DNA of 37,900 nucleotides from Pseudomonadota bacterium (GCA_023436885.1 JAEZHI010000036.1:1-37900), one strand, 5' to 3'. Numbered from the stretch's first letter, positions 23,572 through 33,097 are shown. Numbers and translations: made by a program. Notes: generated from the letters alone by a model not told the origin.

Positions 23572-23598
23572 ATGGTGGTTCTCTTCTTTAAAGTCTGA
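23572..23598 (+). CDS. Eight-residue leader peptide (uORF) before the ABC exporters
   Basis: The frame encodes MVVLFFKV followed by TGA. It is preceded by AAGGAGGA at 23557-23564, the strongest ribosome-binding site in the window, 7 bases from the ATG. A hairpin (23600-23633) begins two bases after the stop and a second one follows (23649-23667). A further in-frame GTG reading frame of 23 codons (23633-23704) lies between this uORF and the exporter start but lacks a ribosome-binding site. Short hydrophobic leader peptides with strong initiation and downstream hairpins are known in antibiotic-inducible attenuation. That this is one of them is inference; conservation has not been examined. Confidence 0.5.
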   Translation: MVVLFFKV

Positions 23599-23599
23599 C

Positions 23600-23667
23600 C
23601 TGGTCGAGCCCGATTTGCCGGCTCGCAGTCCAGTGATCAGTTTGGCCCGTGCCCGCATCGCGCGCAC
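23600..23667 (+). promoter_or_regulatory. Two hairpins in the ABC exporter leader
   Basis: Hairpin 1 pairs CGAGCC (23605-23610) with GGCTCG (23620-23625), extended outward by CTGG (23600-23603) with CCAG (23630-23633). Hairpin 2 pairs GTGC-CGC with GCG-GCAC (23649-23667) around a 3-base loop with one C-C mismatch. Both lie between the short leader frame and the exporter start. No clear U-tract follows, so control of translation or of Rho access is more likely than intrinsic termination. Confidence 0.45.
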
Positions 23668-23758
23668 CGTCCTGAACCCGTTCATCCCTGACTTTCACCT
23701 CTAGCACTCCGCCGCGGTCATTCCGGCCGTGGACTATTCGTCTTCACTCGGTGCTACC

Positions 23759-25639
23759 ATGTTTGCCTTTTTTGAACGCCTCATCGACCCCTATACCAAG
23801 GGGCCGGGTGGTCAGCCACCCGACCGCCTCATCCCCTTCTATTGGCATTATCTCCGGCAGGTCTGGCCGAGCTTTGCCGCCGTCATGGTGGTGGGCTTCT
23901 TTGTCGCGTTGATCGAGGTTTCGATCTTCCGCTACATCGGCGCCATCGTCGACTATCTGAGCAACACCCCGCCCGCTGAGGTAATGTCGCGCCACGGCTG
24001 GGAGTTTCTCGGCATGGGCGCGGTGATCCTGATCGCCCGCCCGGTGTTTCAGACCCTGCACGATCTTCTCGTCCACCAGACCATTGCGCCCGGCGTCACC
24101 AACATGATCCGCTGGCAGAACCACCGCTACGTGCTTCGCCAGTCAATCGCCTTCTTCAACAACGACTTCGCCGGCCGCGTTGCCAACAAGGTCATCCAGA
24201 CCGGTCCGTCCTTGCGTGAATCGACCACACAGGCAGCGGACGCGCTGTGGTTCGTGCTGATCTACACGGTGTCGGCGCTAGTGCTGTTCGCCGAGGCGGA
24301 CATGCGTCTTGCAGTGCCGCTGATCGTCTGGATCGCCGCCTACCTCTTGGTGCTCAGGCGGTTCATCCCGCGCATCGCCCGCAAGTCCGAGGAGATGTCG
24401 GAAGCGCGGTCGCTGCTCACCGGGCGCGTGGTCGATAGCTACACTAATGTTCACACGGTGAAGCTGTTCGCCCACGCCGAGCGCGAGGACGATTTCGCCC
24501 GCGAGGCGCTGGAAGACCACACTTCGGTGTTCTACAGCCAGCAGCGGCTGATTACCGCCATGACCATGTCGCTGACCACCATCAATAGCCTGCTGATGGT
24601 CATCACCGGAGGCCTTGCTGTCTGGCTGTTCATGCAGGGTGCGGTCACCACCGGCGCCATCGCGCTGATCGGCGGCCTCGTCGTCCGCATCATCAACATG
24701 TCCGGCTGGATCATGTGGGAGCTCACCGGCATCTTCGAGAATATCGGCACCGTTCAGGACGGCATCGCCACCATCTCGAAGCCGCAGACGGTAATCGACC
24801 GCAAGGACGCCAAGCCGCTGGTCGTCACCGGTGGCGGCATCGAGTTCGATCGCGTCGCCTTCCACTACGGCAAGGCGCGTGGCGCGCTCGACGGCATCAG
24901 CCTATCCATCGCGCCGGGCGAGAAGATCGGCCTCGTCGGTCCTTCGGGCGCCGGCAAGTCGACGCTGGTCAACGTGCTCCTGCGTCTCTACGACATCGAG
25001 AGCGGCGCCATCCGCATCGATGGCCAGAACATCTCCGCCGTCACGCAGAACTCGCTGCGCGCGGCGATCGGTGTGGTGACGCAGGATACCTCGCTGCTCC
25101 ATCGGTCGATCCGTGACAACATCAAGTACGGCCGGCCCGATGCGACAGATGAGGAGATGATGGCCGCCGCACGCATGGCCCATGCTGACGGCTTCATCCC
25201 TGATCTCGTCGACAACCGGGGACGCGCCGCCTTCGACGCCCATGTCGGCGAGCGTGGCGTCAAGCTCTCGGGTGGTCAACGGCAGCGTATCGCCATCGCC
25301 CGCGTGCTTCTGAAGAACGCGCCGATCCTCGTGCTCGATGAGGCAACATCGGCGCTGGACTCGGACGTCGAAGCGGCGATCCAGGAGAGCCTCGGTGCGC
25401 TGATGGAAGGCAAGACGGTGATTGCCATCGCCCACCGCCTCTCCACCATCGCCCGCATGGATCGGCTGGTGGTGATGGATGCCGGCCGCATTGTCGAGAT
25501 GGGCAGCCACACCGACCTCGTTGCCAAGGGTGGCCTCTATGCTGGCCTCTGGACCAGGCAGACCGGCGGCTTCCTGGTCGACGAGAGCGAGGCCGCAACC
25601 GGAAAGGTCGCAGACTTTTCTGAGCCGGCGGACGCATAA
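23759..25639 (+). CDS. ABC exporter half-transporter (first of pair)
   Basis: This is a fused membrane and nucleotide-binding half of a type IV (multidrug or lipid-type) ABC exporter. With the ATG at 23759 it has 626 residues (MFAFFERLIDPY). Six membrane segments lie within about residues 35-320. The nucleotide-binding domain has Walker A GPSGAGKS at 394-401, Q-loop GVVTQDTS, signature LSGGQ at 503-507, Walker B ILVLDE at 523-528 with the catalytic glutamate, and H-loop His559. A GTG ten codons upstream (23729) is an alternative start; it gives the same N-terminal length as the second transporter, and neither start has a ribosome-binding site. It is followed by its partner at 25726, and the two probably form a heterodimer. 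The substrate is unknown. Confidence 0.92.
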   Translation: MFAFFERLIDPYTKGPGGQPPDRLIPFYWHYLRQVWPSFAAVMVVGFFVALIEVSIFRYIGAIVDYLSNTPPAEVMSRHGWEFLGMGAVILIARPVFQTLHDLLVHQTIAPGVTNMIRWQNHRYVLRQSIAFFNNDFAGRVANKVIQTGPSLRESTTQAADALWFVLIYTVSALVLFAEADMRLAVPLIVWIAAYLLVLRRFIPRIARKSEEMSEARSLLTGRVVDSYTNVHTVKLFAHAEREDDFAREALEDHTSVFYSQQRLITAMTMSLTTINSLLMVITGGLAVWLFMQGAVTTGAIALIGGLVVRIINMSGWIMWELTGIFENIGTVQDGIATISKPQTVIDRKDAKPLVVTGGGIEFDRVAFHYGKARGALDGISLSIAPGEKIGLVGPSGAGKSTLVNVLLRLYDIESGAIRIDGQNISAVTQNSLRAAIGVVTQDTSLLHRSIRDNIKYGRPDATDEEMMAAARMAHADGFIPDLVDNRGRAAFDAHVGERGVKLSGGQRQRIAIARVLLKNAPILVLDEATSALDSDVEAAIQESLGALMEGKTVIAIAHRLSTIARMDRLVVMDAGRIVEMGSHTDLVAKGGLYAGLWTRQTGGFLVDESEAATGKVADFSEPADA

Positions 25640-25649
25640 GCAATGAGAT

Positions 25650-25681
25650 GCGGCATCACGAGAAATTTCTCGGGATGCCGC
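25650..25681 (+). other. Strong hairpin between the two ABC exporter genes
   Basis: GCGGCATC (25650-25657) pairs with GATGCCGC (25674-25681). Inside, CGAGAAATTTCTCG (25659-25672) is fully self-complementary, with one mismatch between the two helices. It starts 11 bases past the first stop. A pyrimidine-rich stretch follows, but no true U-tract. It may stabilise the upstream mRNA or terminate partially, so that the two halves are made in different amounts. Confidence 0.55.
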
Positions 25682-25725
25682 CGCTTCTCTCTTGCGTGTC
25701 CCTGTGAGACGGCCACATTCGAAGC

Positions 25726-27627
<1,902 letters not shown>

Positions 27628-27629
27628 AA

Positions 27630-27934
27630 GCATCATCCGAACGAAATGAAGCGAGGAACGACAAAATGACGCTTGGAAACCAAAGGCCTAGAGCGCCTAT
27701 GTGAATCAATCAGAGAGATCCGTGCTCCAGAGCATCATCCAACCGGAGTGATGCGAGGATCGGCAAGATGACACTGGAAAACCAAAGACTTAGAGCGCTC
27801 GCATGAATCAATCAGAGAGATCTGCGCTTCAGAGAAGCATCCGACCGGATTGATGCGAAGGGCGACAAGATAATTCTTGAAAACAAAGGCTTAAAGCGCA
27901 GATCTGACTCACTCGGATCGATCTGCGCTCTAGA
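27630..27934. repeat. Three tandem copies of a 102-bp imperfect repeat
   Basis: Units start at 27630, 27732 and 27834, so the period is exactly 102 bp; the last unit is 101 bp. Shared landmarks in each unit are a CATCC start, a GCGA-G block, an ACAA-AT block, a GAAAACCAAAG-like block, TAGAGCG or TAAAGCG, and an ATCTGCGCT-like end followed by CAGA or TAGA. Unit 3 contains a perfect 10-bp stem, AGCGCAGATC (27895-27904) with GATCTGCGCT (27920-27929), which could also act as a terminator for the oncoming multicopper oxidase transcript. The blocks resemble short palindromic intergenic repeats widespread in Rhizobiales, but finding them as a regular tandem is unusual. No protein is encoded. Confidence 0.8.
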
Positions 27935-27959
27935 GCCGTGTTGACCACGAGACCTGTCG

Positions 27960-29459
27960 TCAGACGCCTTCGTAGGCGAAGGTCGCCATCATGCCAGAAG
28001 CCATGTGGTAGAGGTGATGGCAATGGAACGCCCAGCGGCCGGGATTGTCCGCGTCCACGGCGATGGTCATCGTCCGCCCGGGCGGCACCAGCACGGTGTC
28101 GCGAACAGCGCCCGCAAAGCGCGGCCCTCCATCAAGGCCGACCACCTGGAAATGATGGCCATGCAGATGCATCGGGTGGGCCATCATCGATGCGTTGCGC
28201 ATGTCGATTTCCACTCGCTGCCCCTTCTTCACCTTGATCGCCTCGCTGCCCGGCATCGCCCAGGAATAGCTCGCCATGTCGCCGGTCAGATCAACGGCAT
28301 AGCGAACGTCGGCCGGCCGATCGGCAAGCGGTGAAATGGCGCGAAGACCGACCTCGTAGCCGATATCGAGCACCGGCCCGGTGGCTTCGCCCGCTGGCGA
28401 CAGTTTGTGAACCGTCGCCCCGGCGGTGCCGAGAACAATGCCGGTTCGCTGCGCGCCTCCTTCGCGAAGGGCGAGGATGGGAAATGCGCCGCCCTCAGCT
28501 GGAATGCGGAGCCGGATATCCAGTCTCTGCCCCATGGTCATCGGAAACCGCTGGGTTTCTACCGGCTGTATCGGCTGACCGTCGACGGCCACCACTTCGC
28601 CCTTCAGGCTGCCGAGATCGATGGTGAAGGCCGTTGCCGTCGCCCCGTTGATGATGCGCAGGCGGACACGACCGCCTTTCTCGACGCGGAACACCTCCGG
28701 ATCGTCCAGCGTTCGGTCGTTGGCGAGATAGGCATCATACTCGATATCATTGAGATCCATGGCCATGCCGCCGCGGTCCATGCCGGGCATGTCTCCGTGA
28801 TCCATCCCTGGCATCGACATGCTTCCCATCGACATCCCTGGCATAGAGGCCATGTCATGCTTCATGCCGCCCATGCCTGACATGTTCATGCCTGACATGC
28901 TCATGCCGGACATGGCATGGCTGACGGACGAACTGCCCTTCAGCTTGGCGAGCAATTCGGCCGCTGGCGTGAAGGAAAAGTCATGCAGCAGAACGACCAC
29001 CTCCTGCTCGTCGGCCGATTTTTCCTCCGCACGTCGCACGATGAGCGGCGCCGCCAACAGGTTCTGCTCCTGCAAGGTGTGGGCGTGCATCCAGTGTGTC
29101 CCGCCACTGCCGACGGGAAAGCGGAACGCCCGTGTCTCGCCTGCCTTGACTAGCGGCATCGGCGCATCGGGCACACCGTCCTGTTCCCACGGCGGCGTCA
29201 GTCCGTGCCAGTGGATGATGGTATCCTCGCCGAGCGTATTGGCGAGGGCTACATCGAAATCGCTCCCGGCATCGAAGGACAGACCCGGCTTTCCATCCGG
29301 ACCGGTGAGCGAATAAACGGTGGCCGCGCGACCATTCACGTCGAGCGTTCTGGAGGCCAGCGTCAGGGTCCGCGCCGTCGACGCAAAGGCCCGGAAAGTC
29401 GGCAAGGAGAGATAAGCGGCGCCGCCAAGAGCGGTCTTTAACAGAGTTCTGCGGTTCAT
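27960..29459 (-). CDS. Tat-exported multicopper oxidase (CueO/CopA-like) with Met-rich insert
   Basis: The 499-residue product begins with a twin-arginine signal (MNRRTLLKTALGGAAYLSLP), so it should be folded with copper and exported to the periplasm. Copper-ligand motifs are complete: HWHG at 83-86, HAH at 125-127, HPMHLHGH at 428-435 and HCHHLYHMASGM at 479-490, giving type 1, 2 and 3 sites. Residues 183-234 form an insert with 18 methionines and several histidines in MSGM and MPGM patterns, as seen in copper-resistance oxidases that oxidise Cu(I). The frame extends 12 codons upstream, but the ATG at 29459 has AGGA upstream and starts the Tat signal exactly. It follows a small Cys-containing exported protein in an apparent operon. 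Confidence 0.93.
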   Translation of the reverse strand: MNRRTLLKTALGGAAYLSLPTFRAFASTARTLTLASRTLDVNGRAATVYSLTGPDGKPGLSFDAGSDFDVALANTLGEDTIIHWHGLTPPWEQDGVPDAPMPLVKAGETRAFRFPVGSGGTHWMHAHTLQEQNLLAAPLIVRRAEEKSADEQEVVVLLHDFSFTPAAELLAKLKGSSSVSHAMSGMSMSGMNMSGMGGMKHDMASMPGMSMGSMSMPGMDHGDMPGMDRGGMAMDLNDIEYDAYLANDRTLDDPEVFRVEKGGRVRLRIINGATATAFTIDLGSLKGEVVAVDGQPIQPVETQRFPMTMGQRLDIRLRIPAEGGAFPILALREGGAQRTGIVLGTAGATVHKLSPAGEATGPVLDIGYEVGLRAISPLADRPADVRYAVDLTGDMASYSWAMPGSEAIKVKKGQRVEIDMRNASMMAHPMHLHGHHFQVVGLDGGPRFAGAVRDTVLVPPGRTMTIAVDADNPGRWAFHCHHLYHMASGMMATFAYEGV

Positions 29460-29537
29460 GATCGATCCTGAAGTCAGGGGACGGCCCAAAGGCACGTCCT
29501 CCTCCGAAAGCGGAGAGTTCGTGTGAAGACAAAGCGT

Positions 29538-29903
29538 TCAGACGAATGACCTGGGCGGATCGAGGGGTGGTGCGACGTCGCGCCCCGTCAACAAGGTGGT
29601 GGCTATCGCAACATGCATGGCGGCAACCGGCAACGACTTATGCGCAACCGTCGCAGCCGGCAGCCCTGCAAAGACGCACGCGGTACCCAGACAACACAGC
29701 ATCTTGGCACAATCGCTGCCGCCATGCGTGTCCGGCTTGTGGTCGGAAAGGGAAGCCTTGGCGCAACCATCCGCGTCATTTTGCGCGGAAACGATGGTCG
29801 ACCCCATCTCCATACCCGCCGCGTGAACGCCCGTCCCCGGCGTGACAGCCAGAAGCATGGCAAAAGCGGCAAAGAGGAGCATGAAGGAACGTAAGAAATC
29901 CAT
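29538..29903 (-). CDS. Small exported Cys/His-containing protein, likely copper-associated
   Basis: The 121-residue product starts with a signal peptide (MDFLRSFMLLFAAFAMLLAVTP, cleavage after GVHA). The mature part contains five cysteines (DGCAK, SDCAKMLCCLGTAC) and scattered His and Met, followed by a weak hydrophobic stretch and a proline-rich tail (APPLDPPRSF). The general pattern resembles small DUF2946-like proteins found near copper genes, but I do not recognise the family firmly. The ATG at 29903 is chosen because the promoter lies directly upstream; the longer frame to 29963 would start inside the -35 box. It is 78 bases from the oxidase and probably in the same transcript, which is the main reason to link it with copper. 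Confidence 0.7.
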   Translation of the reverse strand: MDFLRSFMLLFAAFAMLLAVTPGTGVHAAGMEMGSTIVSAQNDADGCAKASLSDHKPDTHGGSDCAKMLCCLGTACVFAGLPAATVAHKSLPVAAMHVAIATTLLTGRDVAPPLDPPRSFV

Positions 29904-29934
29904 CGCGCGCTCTAGTTGGACGCCCAACATGGCA

Positions 29935-29963
29935 ACTATGTGGTTCAAGCACAACTTGGTCAA
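29935..29963 (-). promoter_or_regulatory. Promoter of the copper unit
   Basis: On the minus strand, TTGACC (29958-29963) and CATAGT (29935-29940) are separated by 17 bases. The spacer holds a second CTTGAACCA copy similar to CTTGACCA overlapping the -35 box, giving a short direct repeat that a regulator could use. Transcription would start about 25 bases before the ATG at 29903. The spacer length is normal, unlike the longer spacers of MerR/CueR-type promoters. Confidence 0.55.
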
Positions 29964-29984
29964 GCCGCACGCCGCTTGATTCTA

Positions 29985-30344
29985 GCCGTGAAAGTTGGCT
30001 CTCAACCTCCGAATATTGCGGGAAAAACCGGGCGGTAATGAAACGGATTGTAAGCGTGCTGTAGGGTGTCGGTAACGGCGGTCAAACTTTTTGGAACAAA
30101 TCCAAAAATGAGACCAAATTCTCAGGCGGACCAACTGGACAACGCTTGGCGTTGATGCATAAAGAGGGCCGGAGAGGCATCCGTAGCATGGCGTAGTCAC
30201 GCCCGCTGCGGGGGCTGGGCAAGTTTTTGAAACCAATTACTCACACCCGCATCGACTGTCACGGACGGGGTGGCGGACGGCGGGATCATGAGGCGGTGCA
30301 CAGCCAGTGGCTGTGGCCGCACACCCGCGCGAAAGGAAGCGACC
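29985..30344 (+). promoter_or_regulatory. petABC upstream region with candidate promoter and inverted repeats
   Basis: No gene is supported in this stretch. It contains an 8-5-8 inverted repeat, TTTTTGGA/TCCAAAAA (30088-30108). A candidate promoter follows, CTGGAC (30135-30140), 17 bases, CATAAA (30158-30163), whose spacer holds a 6-3-6 inverted repeat CAACGC/GCGTTG (30140-30154). An 8-1-8 dyad CACAGCCA/TGGCTGTG (30299-30315) lies 30 bases before the petA start and can form a leader hairpin. The -35 box is weak, so the promoter call is tentative. Confidence 0.4.
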
Positions 30345-30908
30345 TTGGCTGAGAGTGATACACCGGCAGAACCAACCCGCCGCGATTTCCTCCTGCATGC
30401 TGCCGGTGCGTTCGGCGTGGTCGGCGTTGCCGCCGCGGCCTGGCCGTTCATCGATCAGATGAACCCCGATGCCTCCACCCGCGCGCTGGCGTCGGTCGAG
30501 GTGGACATTTCCGGCGTCAAGCCCGGCCAGGCGGTCACCGTCATGTGGCGCGGCAAGCCGGTTGTGATCCGCAACCGCACCGACAAGGAAGTTGAAGAGG
30601 GCAAGGCCGTCAAGCTTGAGGAACTCAAGGATCCGATGGCGCGCAACGCCAACGTCGATGCCAATGCCGACGCCTCGGACAACAACCGCGCGGCGGCCGG
30701 CAAGGAAAACATCCTCGTCATGACGAAGGTGTGCACCCATCTCGGCTGCATTCCGCTCGACGAGTCAGGCGAATTCGGCGGCTGGTTCTGCCCCTGTCAC
30801 GGCTCGCAGTACGATACGGCTGGTCGCATCCGCAAGGGTCCAGCGCCGGAAAACCTGCCGATCCCGCCCTACGCCTTCATCTCCGACACCAAGATCCGCA
30901 TCGGCTGA
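30345..30908 (+). CDS. petA: Ubiquinol-cytochrome c reductase Rieske iron-sulfur subunit
   Basis: The Rieske protein carries the 2Fe-2S cluster that takes electrons from ubiquinol at the Qo site of the bc1 complex. The start is assigned to TTG at 30345, because AAAGGA (30332-30337) lies at the right distance and it gives the family N-terminus AESDTPAEPTRRDFLLHAAGA, a Tat-type signal anchor followed by DQMNPDAST. An upstream ATG frame to 30270 lacks family resemblance. Cluster motifs are CTHLGC at 130-135 and CPCHGS at 149-154, with the conserved NLPIPPY after them. The insert with KLEELKDPMARNA is typical of alphaproteobacteria. It is first in petABC; petB starts 24 bases after the stop. Confidence 0.95.
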   Translation: MAESDTPAEPTRRDFLLHAAGAFGVVGVAAAAWPFIDQMNPDASTRALASVEVDISGVKPGQAVTVMWRGKPVVIRNRTDKEVEEGKAVKLEELKDPMARNANVDANADASDNNRAAAGKENILVMTKVCTHLGCIPLDESGEFGGWFCPCHGSQYDTAGRIRKGPAPENLPIPPYAFISDTKIRIG

Positions 30909-30932
30909 TCGCCCTTCCCGACGAGGTTATTC

Positions 30933-32198
30933 ATGTCCGGTCATTCGACCTATGTCCCGAAGACGGCCCTCGGGAAGTGGTTTGAGGCGCGCCTTCCCAT
31001 CGTCCGCCTCATGCACGACACCGCCGTTTCCTACCCGACCCCGCGCAACCTCAACGCTCTCTGGACCTTCGGCGGCATCCTCGCGATGATGCTGGTGGTG
31101 CAGATCGTCACCGGCATCGTGCTGGCCATGCACTATGCCGCCGAGAGCCACGTCGCCTTCCGCTCCGTCGAGAGCATCATGCGCGACGTGAACTGGGGCT
31201 GGCTGATCCGCTATCTGCACGCCAACGGCGCGTCGATGTTCTTCATCGCCGTCTACATCCACATCTTCCGCGGCCTCTACTACGGCTCCTACAAGGCCCC
31301 GCGCGAGATCCTGTGGATCCTCGGCGTGATCATCTATCTCCTGATGATGGCCGCCGCCTTCATGGGCTACGTGCTGCCCTGGGGCCAGATGTCCTTCTGG
31401 GGCGCCACCGTCATCACCAACTTCTTCACCGCGCTTCCGATCGTTGGCCAGCCGATCCAGACGCTGCTCATCGGCGGCTTCTCGGTGGATAACGCCACGC
31501 TCAACCGCTTCTTCTCGCTGCATTACCTGGTGCCGTTCCTGATCGCCGGCGTCGTGGTGCTGCACGTCTGGGCGCTGCACGTGGCCGGCCAGAACAACCC
31601 ACTCGGCATCGACGTCAAGAGCGACAAGGACACCGTTCCATTCACGCCCTACGCCACGTCCAAGGACGTGCTGTATATCGTGCTGTTCATGATCTTCTAC
31701 GGCTGGTTCGTCTTCTATCAGCCGAACTTCCTCGGTCACCCCGACAACTATATCGAGGCGAACCCGCTGGCGACGCCGGCCCACATCGTGCCGGAATGGT
31801 ATTTCCTGCCGTTCTACGCCATCCTCAGGGCCATCGACTTCAACATCGGGCCGATCGACTCCAAGCTCGGCGGTGTGCTCGCCATGTTCGGCGCCATCGC
31901 CGTGCTGGCCTTCCTGCCGTGGCTCGACACCTCCAAGGTGCGTTCGGGCCGCTTCCGGCCGATCTTCAAGGTGGCCTTCTGGATCTTCGGCATCAACGCG
32001 CTGTTCCTGGGCTTCCTGGGGTCCGTGAAGACCGACGACATCATCATGGGCATGCAGGCGGTGAACTGGGCCAAGCTCAGCACGCTCTACTACTTCGCCT
32101 ACTTCCTGGTGATCCTGCCGCTGCTCGGCTACATCGAGAAGCCGAAACCGCTGCCGGTGTCGATCAACGACGCGATCCTGGCGAAATCGGCTCACTGA
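30933..32198 (+). CDS. petB: Cytochrome b of the bc1 complex
   Basis: Cytochrome b is the membrane core of the bc1 complex, binding two haems b and forming the Qo and Qi sites. The 421-residue product has the expected eight membrane helices. The haem-ligand helices are visible around LAMHYAA, with HANGASMFFIAVYIHIFRG (the two His of one helix) and FLIAGVVVLHVWALHVAG. The Qo-site motif is PEWYFLPFYAILR near residue 290, and VLPWGQMSFWGATVITN is also conserved. GAGG precedes the ATG. It is followed by petC after 20 bases. Confidence 0.97.
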   Translation: MSGHSTYVPKTALGKWFEARLPIVRLMHDTAVSYPTPRNLNALWTFGGILAMMLVVQIVTGIVLAMHYAAESHVAFRSVESIMRDVNWGWLIRYLHANGASMFFIAVYIHIFRGLYYGSYKAPREILWILGVIIYLLMMAAAFMGYVLPWGQMSFWGATVITNFFTALPIVGQPIQTLLIGGFSVDNATLNRFFSLHYLVPFLIAGVVVLHVWALHVAGQNNPLGIDVKSDKDTVPFTPYATSKDVLYIVLFMIFYGWFVFYQPNFLGHPDNYIEANPLATPAHIVPEWYFLPFYAILRAIDFNIGPIDSKLGGVLAMFGAIAVLAFLPWLDTSKVRSGRFRPIFKVAFWIFGINALFLGFLGSVKTDDIIMGMQAVNWAKLSTLYYFAYFLVILPLLGYIEKPKPLPVSINDAILAKSAH

Positions 32199-32218
32199 AG
32201 GCCCGACGGAGAGAAATC

Positions 32219-33076
32219 ATGACTGCGAAGATGATCCGTTGGGCCGCCGCCGCTTTTGCTGCCGGCATCGCCCTCACCGCCACGATGGCCGCCGCCGAGG
32301 AGACGGCCGTCGAGTATCCACTCCTGAAGCCCACTCGCCAGGAATGGTCGTTCGCCGGTATTTTCGGCCATTACGACCAGGCCCAGCTACAGCGCGGCTA
32401 TCAGGTCTACAAGGAAGTCTGTTCGGCCTGTCACTCGATGAAGCTCGTCAAGTTCCGTAACCTCGCTGACGAGGGCGGACCGGGCTTCTCCGAGGACGCC
32501 GTAAAGGTTCTGGCGGCCACCTATTCCATCCAGGACGGCCCCAACGACGCCGGTGAGATGTTCGAGCGGCCCCGTCTGCCGTCCGACGCCTTCCCCTCGC
32601 CTTTCCCCAACGACAATGCGGCCCGTGCCGCCAACGGCGGAGCCCTGCCGCCGGACATGTCGCTGCTCGCCAAAGCACGTGCGGTTCATCGCGGCTTCCC
32701 CTGGTTCGTGTTCGACATGTTCTGGCCGTACCAGGAGCAGGGTCCGGACTACATCGTGTCGCTGCTCACCGGCTACACGGAGCCGCCCGAAGACGTGACG
32801 GTGCCTGAGGGGACCTACTACAATCCGCACTTCATCAACGGCATCTCGCTGCGCATGCCGCCTCCGCTCGACAACGACGTGGTCCAGTATTCCGACGGGA
32901 CGCCGCAGACCAAGGAACAGTATGCCAAGGACGTCTCGGCCTTCCTGATGTGGGCCGCCGAACCGCACCTCGACGCCCGAAAGGAACTGGGCCTCAAGGT
33001 CATGCTGTTCCTGATCGTCTTTGCGGGCATCCTCTACTTCGTGAAGCGGCAGATCTGGCGCGACGTCGCCCACTGA
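32219..33076 (+). CDS. petC: Cytochrome c1 of the bc1 complex
   Basis: Cytochrome c1 is the periplasmic c-type haem subunit that passes electrons from the Rieske centre to cytochrome c. The 285-residue product has a signal peptide (residues 1-26, TATMAAAEE), the single haem motif CSACH at 68-72 followed by SMKLVKFRNLA, and a C-terminal membrane anchor (KVMLFLIVFAGILYFVKRQIW). The frame is open upstream inside petB, but the ATG at 32219 starts the signal peptide directly. Unlike the single fbcH fusion of cytochrome b and c1 seen in Bradyrhizobium, the two are separate genes here. A strong terminator follows. Confidence 0.96.
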   Translation: MTAKMIRWAAAAFAAGIALTATMAAAEETAVEYPLLKPTRQEWSFAGIFGHYDQAQLQRGYQVYKEVCSACHSMKLVKFRNLADEGGPGFSEDAVKVLAATYSIQDGPNDAGEMFERPRLPSDAFPSPFPNDNAARAANGGALPPDMSLLAKARAVHRGFPWFVFDMFWPYQEQGPDYIVSLLTGYTEPPEDVTVPEGTYYNPHFINGISLRMPPPLDNDVVQYSDGTPQTKEQYAKDVSAFLMWAAEPHLDARKELGLKVMLFLIVFAGILYFVKRQIWRDVAH

Positions 33077-33097
33077 TCCGTTGCACCTCGACGCTTC

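Noticed and set aside
23729..23758. GTG start for the first ABC exporter.
   Set aside because: It gives the same N-terminal length as the second exporter but has no ribosome-binding site; the ATG at 23759 matches the usual MFxFFE-type start. The choice remains uncertain.
27630..27934. Considered as a CRISPR array.
   Set aside because: The repeats are 102 bp, contiguous and imperfect, with no spacers and no cas genes nearby.
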